From NCBI GenBank assembly GCA_003488005.1, contig DNND01000035.1, forward strand, positions 1 to 20,767: 20,767 nt of DNA. The letters are read 5' to 3'. Under the pieces are notes generated by a model that saw only the letters and a list, made by a program, of their open reading frames with translations, was not told where the DNA came from and searched no databases. This stretch comes from Blastocatellia bacterium. Its GTDB lineage: Bacteria > Acidobacteriota > Blastocatellia > Pyrinomonadales > Pyrinomonadaceae. Positions 7,362-13,634 of the stretch are shown here, piece by piece (position 1 is the first letter of the stretch; each line of letters begins with the position of its first letter). A program made the translations under genes and the position numbers.

Positions 7362-8834
7362 CTAATCCTTCGATCCCTCCTCCGGACTCTTCTCGTGCGG
7401 TTTGACGGCGGAGCGAATCACGATGAACTTGTTCAGCAGATCGAACCAGAAGGGTGCGCCAAGCGAAAGGGCCAGGGCGGTCAGTATCCAGCCGAGGGCG
7501 TGCCAATAGATCTGATCCGACCAGCCTCCCGCCTGAAAGAAATTTCGACCTGGCCACGTTCGTTTCGGGTCCTCAGTAGAGTCCCAGCCGATCGGCAAAC
7601 CCAGCGCCTGAATCTGCTGCAGATTCGCAAGGTATTTGCACTTCGGAGACTCAGGATCCTGGCAAGCCGCCTGTAGATCTTTTTCACTTTTGCACTCAAC
7701 AGAGTTGGGCGCTCCACAGGCCTTCAGAACATCCTGGGCAAGTTTGCATCTGACTGAGTTGGCGTCTTTAACACAGTCCTCGGGTAACGTGGATGCGTTT
7801 GCCGCAACTCTCGGGGGTGACGCGGAGGGTGAAACAACGGCCGGAGCCGAGGGCGAGGCAACCGCGACCGCGGGCGAAACCGCAACGACTGGGGATGGCG
7901 AGATAGTTGCACCTGCGGGAACTGGATTCGGGGCCACCGCATCAGTCTTCACAGCAGGCGCAGCGGGTTTGGTCGGCGCCGTGGGTGAAGATGCCGGTGT
8001 CGGCGAGGCGTGTGCCTTCGCGTATGCGTCCGAGGCCGCGACTAAAGAATCGCGTAAAGCTCTATCAGTTGAAAGTCGCTTAGCAATCGTGATCGTGTCG
8101 ACGTTGACCGTGACCGCCACAAACAACCCGAGAATCAGGATCGTTACTTGGGCCCGCCGCTTGTACCAGCTCGAAACGCGATCCATCGAAGCGTTGTACC
8201 AAGCTTCAATGTTCTCGCGCACTCTTGCCATATCGTTTCCAGCCGCATCGAGCAGAGGTATTAATCCTTGTCTTATCTGTGCGGTAATCAATGGGTTAGC
8301 AAGAAGAGCACTTCGCAGAGCTGTCAATGAAGGGTTGGGGACTGCAGGCGGTGGTGGAACTACTAACGGCGGGGCGCCCCCAGCAAGGTTAACGACAACT
8401 TGAGAGGGTGTCGCTGGAGCGGGCGAAGGCGCCGTCGCTCCAGTTGCTCCGGATGGTCCACCCGCCGCGCCGCCGGGAGCTACCCCCGGAAGTATCAGAT
8501 CCATTAACGCCAGCGAAAAGTTGCGTGCCGGTATATACGAAGGCAAACTTGTTCGTAATAACTTGCGCTTGATGGTGTTGTCTATTCTTGAGTTCTCGTA
8601 TTGACCTCCGAAAAGGCTGTTCACCAGCGGGTGGTTATACAAGCTTCGCACTACGTCGTCCGCTCCGGAATTACTGCCGGGGACCAGAAGCTCGCGAATA
8701 CCGCGTTCAAGATCAATGGCTCGCTTCTTTAAAAGCAATTCGATAATTTCGTTCGCCGCCGTGCACATGAGGCTGAGCAAGAGATAGACGAAGATCAATC
8801 CAATCGCCACATCCAGGATTGTTGTATTGAACAT
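7362..8834 (-). CDS. Three-span membrane protein with Pro/Ala-rich linkers and a triple Cys-pair repeat
   Basis: This encodes 490 residues with no assigned function. I chose the ATG at 8834 because GGAGGA lies 8 bases upstream; an in-frame TTG 36 bases further up has no such site. Membrane spans are likely at about 8-27 (IGLIFVYLLLSLM), 229-250 (VTILILGLFVAVTV) and 443-463 (ALGWILTALALSLGAPFWF). The segment after span 1 (ANEIIELLLKKRAIDLERGI) is an amphipathic helix of a kind seen in conserved bacterial membrane proteins. Two low-complexity linkers rich in Pro, Ala and Ser occur near 117-170 and 276-345. Between spans 2 and 3, residues 354-400 hold six cysteines in three similar units. It is the first gene of the minus-strand cluster, facing the PhzF gene across about 520 bases. 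Confidence 0.85.
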   Translation of the reverse strand: MFNTTILDVAIGLIFVYLLLSLMCTAANEIIELLLKKRAIDLERGIRELLVPGSNSGADDVVRSLYNHPLVNSLFGGQYENSRIDNTIKRKLLRTSLPSYIPARNFSLALMDLILPGVAPGGAAGGPSGATGATAPSPAPATPSQVVVNLAGGAPPLVVPPPPAVPNPSLTALRSALLANPLITAQIRQGLIPLLDAAGNDMARVRENIEAWYNASMDRVSSWYKRRAQVTILILGLFVAVTVNVDTITIAKRLSTDRALRDSLVAASDAYAKAHASPTPASSPTAPTKPAAPAVKTDAVAPNPVPAGATISPSPVVAVSPAVAVASPSAPAVVSPSASPPRVAANASTLPEDCVKDANSVRCKLAQDVLKACGAPNSVECKSEKDLQAACQDPESPKCKYLANLQQIQALGLPIGWDSTEDPKRTWPGRNFFQAGGWSDQIYWHALGWILTALALSLGAPFWFDLLNKFIVIRSAVKPHEKSPEEGSKD

Positions 8835-9358
8835 TTGAGGTCTCCTCCGATCGCTCGACGTAGTCAGCAAAGACTCCGTGGCGGAAAGTCAGAACGGGTA
8901 ATAACGAGTTCTTTGAATCAGTCTCTACTGCCAGAAGGGCTTCGTCGTAGTGCCAAAAGGAATTCTTGGTGTAAGGCCGGCTCTCCCAAGCAAAGGTTGA
9001 TCGCAAGGCTGATTTGGAATTCAAGGAGCGAACTGGCTGGTTCGGGAGCGAACTGGCGTATTCGCGGTTTCAAGATGCGAGGACAGCCGCCTTATACTCC
9101 GATGCAAGAACCCTGTCAAGAAAATATCTTCAACAGAAAATGTGTTCCACCAAGCGGGCGGTTTTCAGTTAGCCGTTACCCTATTAAAGACCTGGTTCGG
9201 TTACGGTATCTGAACAGCGCCGACTGATGCAAAATCCAATATCTATAAGTAATGCACATAACGGCAAAAGCATTTCATCGCCAAATCCACGCTTGACCGA
9301 ATGCTGACGCTTCTGGATGATTGGGACAAATCTTTTCCCAAAGGATTGGAATGCTCGA
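8835..9358. promoter_or_regulatory. Divergent intergenic region between the minus-strand cluster and phzF
   Basis: These 524 bases separate divergent genes and should hold both promoters. I found no convincing -35/-10 pair on either strand. A short minus-strand reading frame crosses part of it but starts with TTG, has no ribosome-binding site and overlaps the membrane-protein gene, so it is not called. The visible structure is the 20-base tandem repeat listed separately. Confidence 0.4.
9025..9064. repeat. Two-copy 20-bp tandem repeat in the divergent promoter region
   Basis: GGAGCGAACTGGCTGGTTCG is followed directly by GGAGCGAACTGGCGTATTCG. The first 13 bases are identical and the last four match. 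Two turns of helix between copies would place bound proteins on the same face, so an operator is possible. Confidence 0.6.
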
Positions 9359-10393
9359 ATGCGCAACTATCACTTTATCCAACTCGATGTTTTTACTAAT
9401 CAACCGTTCGCTGGTAATCCGCTGGCCGTGTTTCCGGAAGCCGAAGGACTCAGCGATGAGCAGATGATGAAGATCGCGCGCGAGATGAATCTCTCGGAGA
9501 CGGTGTTTGTGTTGAAGCCGGAAGAGAGCAAGCAGCAAACAGCGGCGTGTGAACAGCAAGTTGCGAAGAGCGACGAGCAAGCAACGGCACTCGCAAATCC
9601 GCAATCCGAAATTCGAAATCCGAAATTCCCCTTGCGTCGCTTACGTATCTTTACACCCGCACGCGAAATTCCTTTCGCGGGTCATCCAATCGCCGGCACC
9701 TGGAACGCGTTGGCGCAGGAAGGCGTTGTGCCGCTGCCCGAAGGCGGCAACGGTTGGACGCGCATTTATCATGAAGTCGGCATCGGCGTCCTGCCGGTTG
9801 ATATCGAGTTCAAAGATGGCGCGCCGGTGCAGGTTGTGATGACGCAGGGTAAGTTTGAAATTCTGAAGGAGATCGACGACTGGCAAGAACAAGCTGAGTT
9901 CGCGCGCGCTCTCGGCCGCGATCGCGAAGACCTCGACGAGAGTCTGCCGATTCAAGTGATCTCGACCGGCTTGTCGTCATTGGTTGTTCCTATACGTTCG
10001 CTGGCTGACCTGGGAACCTGTCGCGTGAATGCCGGGCTGCTGGCCGAACTCTATACGCAGCATAGCGCCACCGGTTGCCATGCCTTTTCGCGTGAGACGA
10101 TTGAAATTGGCGAGGCGCGCGCACACGGCCGGTTCTTTGCGCCTGCCGATAACATCGCCGAAGATCCGGCTACGGGCAGCGCGTCCGGCGCGTTGGGTGG
10201 GTACCTGGTCCATCATGGCGCGACCGGCATGGAACCAACCGATGGCCGTTATAAATTCGTAATCGAACAAGGCGACTTTATGCGTCGTCCCAGCCGGATA
10301 AATTTGGATGTGAGCGGGAAGCCCGGCGCAGTTGAAGAAGTAAAAGTAGGTGGACCATCCGTGATCGTCGCGCGCGGCGAAGTGTACGTCTAA
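9359..10393 (+). CDS. PhzF-family isomerase/epimerase with an in-frame repeat insertion
   Basis: This encodes 344 residues of the PhzF fold, which includes the phenazine enzyme PhzF and many related isomerases of unknown substrate. I chose the ATG at 9359, which gives the family-typical start MRNYHFIQLDVFTNQPFAGN; an ATG 42 bases upstream is possible. Family motifs are REMNLSETVF with Glu47 (the equivalent of the PhzF catalytic Glu), FTPAREIPFAGHP with His109, and EDPATGSASGALGGYL with Asp269. Residues 57-91 are an insertion between SETVFVLKPEE and LRRLRIFTP, where family members run on directly. It is Gln/Ala/Asn-rich and its DNA is fifteen heptamers (9527-9631). The protein is accordingly longer than the usual 260-300 residues. 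No phenazine genes are nearby, so phenazine synthesis should not be assumed. Confidence 0.9.
   Translation: MRNYHFIQLDVFTNQPFAGNPLAVFPEAEGLSDEQMMKIAREMNLSETVFVLKPEESKQQTAACEQQVAKSDEQATALANPQSEIRNPKFPLRRLRIFTPAREIPFAGHPIAGTWNALAQEGVVPLPEGGNGWTRIYHEVGIGVLPVDIEFKDGAPVQVVMTQGKFEILKEIDDWQEQAEFARALGRDREDLDESLPIQVISTGLSSLVVPIRSLADLGTCRVNAGLLAELYTQHSATGCHAFSRETIEIGEARAHGRFFAPADNIAEDPATGSASGALGGYLVHHGATGMEPTDGRYKFVIEQGDFMRRPSRINLDVSGKPGAVEEVKVGGPSVIVARGEVYV
9527..9631 (+). repeat. Fifteen-unit heptamer array inside the PhzF coding sequence
   Basis: The 105 bases divide into fifteen 7-base units without a remainder. The first nine are variants of AGCAAGC (AGCAAAC, AGCGACG and others). The last six shift through CTCGCAA to ATCCGAA and ATTCGAA types. 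As 105 is a multiple of three, the reading frame is kept. Confidence 0.75.
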
Positions 10394-10512
10394 GTTTCGA
10401 GTTCCGGGTTTCGAGTTTCGAGTTCGCCTGTTCACGTCAGACTAATTACTTTGCGTGCGCTGCGATACTGACCGATGAAAACTCGGAACTCGAAACTCGA
10501 AACTCGAAACTG
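10394..10512. repeat. Inverted pair of heptamer arrays between the PhzF and YpdA-like genes
   Basis: Immediately after the PhzF stop come five heptamers of GTTTCGA type (10394-10428). After a 49-base spacer come five heptamers of GAAACTC type (10478-10512), complementary to the first set. The two arms can pair as a long hairpin or cruciform. The right arm ends nine bases before the next ATG, where no separate ribosome-binding site is visible. Confidence 0.75.
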
Positions 10513-10521
10513 GTTTTCACA

Positions 10522-11520
10522 ATGACTGAACCACTTGATTTGTTAATCATCGGCGCCGGTCCGGCGGGCCTGTCCGCTGCCTACGCAGCTCGTCAGGAAG
10601 GACTGCGCTACCTGGTAATCGAAAAAGGAACCATCGCCGACACCATTCGGCTTTATCCGGTGGGCCGCACTCTTTTCTCGACACCAAACGAGTTGGAGAT
10701 GTATGAGGGTGCGCTGAAACCGTGCCGGGAAAAACCTACCCGCGAAGAATTGCTTTCTCACTACATTCATTTCGTGCTCGATAACGACCTAAATATTAAT
10801 ACCGGCGAAACAGTGCTCGAGGTTGAACGAGTGGCAACGGAAATATTCCGCGTCCACACCGACAAGGGTGACTACGAAGCGGCGCGACTTCTGTTTGCGA
10901 TCGGGGCCATGGCCCATGCCCGTTTGCTCAATATTCCCGGCGAGGATTTACCAAAGGTGCATCACCTTTTCGTCGAGCCCTACGCATACATCCGCAAAGA
11001 CGCGCTGGTTGTTGGTGGCGGCAATAGCGCTGCCGAAGCCGCTTTGTTTCTGTCGGAAGAAGGCGCGCGCACCACGCTCGCCATTTGGCGCGAAGACTGG
11101 GAGAACCGCGATCCCAAGGCCGGAGCCATGAAACATTGGGTGCGCAGTCCGCTCGAGAAAGAAGTTGAGGCCGGACGCCTGCGCGTCATTCTCTACAAGG
11201 AAGTATTGGGGATCAGTGAAGCAGACGTGACGTTGACCACCGAAGACGGCGAGACGCTGACTATTTCCAACGATGTTGCGTTTGTCTTAATTGGCAGCGA
11301 CGCTGATTTAACTCTCTTAAAGAAACTTGGCGTCAGAACTGAAACAGGAAAGCTGACTGAAATGCCGGTTTACAATCCGGAAACATTCGAAACCAACGTG
11401 CCTGGTGTTTACGTTGCCGGCCACTTCACGAATGCGCGGCACATCAAGGCGGCCATCGACGTGCCGCGCCGGATCGTCCCGCTGATCGCGCAAAGCCTGC
11501 GCGCCGGCGCCACAAAATGA
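10522..11520 (+). CDS. YpdA/Bdr-like FAD-dependent pyridine nucleotide oxidoreductase
   Basis: This encodes 332 residues. It has an N-terminal FAD motif LLIIGAGPAGLSAA (7-20), the YpdA-type segment YPVGRTLFSTPNELEMYEG (45-63) with KPTREELL, a second Rossmann motif ALVVGGGNSAAEAALF (161-176) for NAD(P)H, and a C-terminal FAD segment GVYVAGHFTNARHIKAAID. This layout matches YpdA, the putative bacillithiol disulfide reductase. There is no CxxC, so it is not a standard thioredoxin reductase. In the characterised S. aureus enzyme a cysteine in GGGPCGL is important; here that place is Ala15, and the only cysteine in the chain is Cys68. Function as a bacillithiol reductase is therefore uncertain. 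The DUF5655 gene overlaps the stop by four bases (ATGA), indicating translational coupling. Confidence 0.82.
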   Translation: MTEPLDLLIIGAGPAGLSAAYAARQEGLRYLVIEKGTIADTIRLYPVGRTLFSTPNELEMYEGALKPCREKPTREELLSHYIHFVLDNDLNINTGETVLEVERVATEIFRVHTDKGDYEAARLLFAIGAMAHARLLNIPGEDLPKVHHLFVEPYAYIRKDALVVGGGNSAAEAALFLSEEGARTTLAIWREDWENRDPKAGAMKHWVRSPLEKEVEAGRLRVILYKEVLGISEADVTLTTEDGETLTISNDVAFVLIGSDADLTLLKKLGVRTETGKLTEMPVYNPETFETNVPGVYVAGHFTNARHIKAAIDVPRRIVPLIAQSLRAGATK

Positions 11521-11885
11521 GCCACCACATCATGAACACAAACGGCCACAGCGTTGGCGAACACTTTGAAAATCGCGAGCCCGTAGTGAAAGAAATTTAC
11601 AAAGCGATAGTTCGGACGGCGAAAAAGCTCGGCCCGGTTCAGCAAGATCCTAAAAAGACTTCGATCCATCTGGTGAGAAAGACAGCGTTCGCCGGGATCG
11701 CGACGCGTAAGACCGGTTTGATTCTGACGCTGAAGTCCGACTCGGACGTCGTCAACAAGCGAATCGCTCGGCGCGAACAAGCATCAGCCCACCGCTGGCA
11801 TTTGGAAATCAAACTCGACGCACCTAACCAAGTGGACCAGGAAATTGCCGCCTGGCTGGAAAAGGCCTACCAACTCGCCGGCTAG
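11517..11885 (+). CDS. DUF5655-domain protein
   Basis: This encodes 122 residues. The segment from about 22 to 118 (PVVKEIYKAIVRTAKKLGPV, then KTSIHLVRKTAFAGIATRK, LILTLKS) matches the DUF5655 type. That domain of unknown role is found alone or attached to predicted transport or restriction-type proteins. It is small, basic and soluble, with no signal peptide. The first ATG overlaps the stop of the YpdA-like gene (ATGA). An ATG 15 bases downstream is an alternative start, and neither has a visible ribosome-binding site. Coupled translation suggests co-production with the flavoprotein, but no mechanistic link is known. Confidence 0.78.
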   Translation: MSHHIMNTNGHSVGEHFENREPVVKEIYKAIVRTAKKLGPVQQDPKKTSIHLVRKTAFAGIATRKTGLILTLKSDSDVVNKRIARREQASAHRWHLEIKLDAPNQVDQEIAAWLEKAYQLAG

Positions 11886-11894
11886 TTTATCTCA

Positions 11895-13235
11895 GTGGCT
11901 AACACCAATTCAGTTCTGATTATTGGCGCCGGGGCTGCCGGCCTCGCCGCCGCGCGCGACCTCGCTGCCGCCGGTCTGAGCGTAACAATCATCGAAGCGC
12001 GCGATCGTATCGGTGGGCGTGTCCACACCGTTCGCGACGAGTCATTCAATCTTCCGATCGAGCTGGGCGCCGAGTTCGTTCACGGCAAGCATCCTGCTCT
12101 CATTAAGCTGCTCGACTCTTCACGAACGCCATTCTCAGATGTGTCCGAACGCCACTGGTATTTCGAGAACGGAGTCGTTAGTCGTTCAAATGATTTCTGG
12201 AACAAGCTGACCGCGCTGTTTGATCTGATGAGCAAAGAAAAACCGGATCAGACTTTTGCGCAGTTTTTGGATTCCCTTCCGAATGATCCCGAAACATTGC
12301 GCGCGAAGGCGGTCGCCACGCGCTACGTCCAGGGCTTTCACGCCGCGGACATTCGCCGCGCCGGCGTGCACGGCTTGATTGCGGCGAACGAAGCAGAGGA
12401 CCAGGTCGGGGGTCATCACTCGTTTCGCGTCGCTGCCGGTTATGAAACGCTGCTGCAACGCTTGAATGAAGAAGCCAAACAACACGGTGCTATCGTCCAA
12501 CTCAACGCCGTTGTCAGGGAAATCCATTGGGGTAGGAACAACGTCGAGGTGATTTGTCTTCCCGGAGAACGGCAGCAGCGATTTGCCGCGTCACGGGCAC
12601 TAATCACATTGCCGCTGGGTGTGCTGCAGGAAAAATCGAAAGCTCATGCCGCCGTGCGATTTGTGCCTGCGTTGCCCGAAGAAAAGCAAAACGCTATCGA
12701 CGATATTCCGATGGGCCACGTTGCCCGCATCGTGCTTGTCTTTCGTGAAAGGTTTTGGGAAGAGTTGGATCTTGCCGGTACGGGTGCGCAAGAAGATTTG
12801 TCGCAACTTGGGTTTATTCACTTTCCCGAGGCCGCTATTCCCACCTGGTGGAGCTTGCTGCCGCTGCGTGCGCCGGTGCTGGTAGGTTGGGCCGGCGGTA
12901 CGCGAGCTGAGAAATTTCTGCGCCTGTCGGAAGCGGAATGCGTTTCGGAAGCGCTGCGTTCGCTGAAAAAGATTTTTGGGGTTTCAGAAACAAGTTTACG
13001 AAAATCGTTGTTGCATTCCTACCGGCACGACTGGAATGCAGATCCTTTTTCGCGTGGAGCGTACGCTTACCTTCCCGTCAATGGACTCGAAAAGCAGCAG
13101 GAACTAGCGCGGCCTGTTGAGAACACGATTTTCTTTGCGGGCGAAGCTACCAGCGTCGGTCACATCGGCACCGTTCACGGCGCCCTTGAGAGCGGGCAAC
13201 GCGCCGCAAAGGAAATTGTGGACAGCCTGAATTGA
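11895..13235 (+). CDS. Flavin-containing amine oxidase (monoamine/polyamine oxidase family)
   Basis: This encodes 446 residues. The FAD-binding motif VLIIGAGAAGLAAARDLAAA (7-26) is followed by Glu34 for the ribose and by RIGGRVHTV, the GGR motif typical of amine oxidases. ELGAEFVHG is also characteristic. The C-terminal FAD segment IFFAGEATSVGHIGTVHGAL is complete. Such enzymes oxidise primary, secondary or polyamines with release of hydrogen peroxide; the substrate cannot be told from sequence. The start is GTG, nine bases after the preceding stop, without an obvious ribosome-binding site, so translation may depend on coupling to the DUF5655 gene. No signal peptide is seen, so it is probably cytoplasmic. 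It is the last gene of the plus-strand cluster. Confidence 0.9.
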   Translation: MANTNSVLIIGAGAAGLAAARDLAAAGLSVTIIEARDRIGGRVHTVRDESFNLPIELGAEFVHGKHPALIKLLDSSRTPFSDVSERHWYFENGVVSRSNDFWNKLTALFDLMSKEKPDQTFAQFLDSLPNDPETLRAKAVATRYVQGFHAADIRRAGVHGLIAANEAEDQVGGHHSFRVAAGYETLLQRLNEEAKQHGAIVQLNAVVREIHWGRNNVEVICLPGERQQRFAASRALITLPLGVLQEKSKAHAAVRFVPALPEEKQNAIDDIPMGHVARIVLVFRERFWEELDLAGTGAQEDLSQLGFIHFPEAAIPTWWSLLPLRAPVLVGWAGGTRAEKFLRLSEAECVSEALRSLKKIFGVSETSLRKSLLHSYRHDWNADPFSRGAYAYLPVNGLEKQQELARPVENTIFFAGEATSVGHIGTVHGALESGQRAAKEIVDSLN

Positions 13236-13634
13236 GCACACTGTTAAGCTGGAAGTAGTTCTCATCGCCTCATCGCTCCGCGTCGACCTCATCGGACTTT
13301 CGTTGAGATTGCTGTCCTTGACTCCTTCCGGTTCACAGTCACTGACGCACGCTTGTCGAACATTTCAACTGCTCGAATTCGTGGCTGCCTCGTACGCGAT
13401 CGTATACGCCGCTTGCATCTCGCTTGGGCCTGACCTTTCCCCAACTTTGCAATAGCGCTCTATTCCTGTGTTGATTTGATGTTTTGGTGATTAGGGTTGC
13501 GCGTGCGGCGGGCTAATTCACTTTCGGGCCGTAACTACGCGTTCTTTCTTAACAAATGGGCATGCTGCTTGCGAGCTTATTGTCAAAAAGCAGCTAAAAA
13601 TCCTTGTGCGGAGATAAGCTTGAAGGAGGCACTA
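13236..13634. other. Intergenic region, no clear feature
   Basis: These 399 bases separate two plus-strand genes. An open frame in phase with the next gene runs back to 13497, but its residues look unlike a real protein start and a strong ribosome-binding site sits at 13624-13629, so it is treated as leader. I saw no terminator with a T-run and no convincing promoter. Confidence 0.4.

Noticed and set aside
7636..8403. 255-codon plus-strand open frame opposite the three-span membrane protein gene
   Set aside because: It mirrors the Pro/Ala-rich linkers, giving Gly/Ala/Thr-rich translation, and has no ribosome-binding site. The minus-strand gene has membrane spans and a clear start.
8713..9024. 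103-codon minus-strand frame upstream of the membrane-protein gene
   Set aside because: It starts with TTG without a ribosome-binding site, overlaps the real gene in another frame and shows no family motif.
10394..10512. CRISPR array or attachment site
   Set aside because: Units are 7 bases with no spacers, and no cas or integrase gene is present. They fit tandem heptamers instead.
10522..11520. Thioredoxin reductase
   Set aside because: The CxxC redox pair is missing and the YPVGRTLFSTPNE segment fits the YpdA type better.
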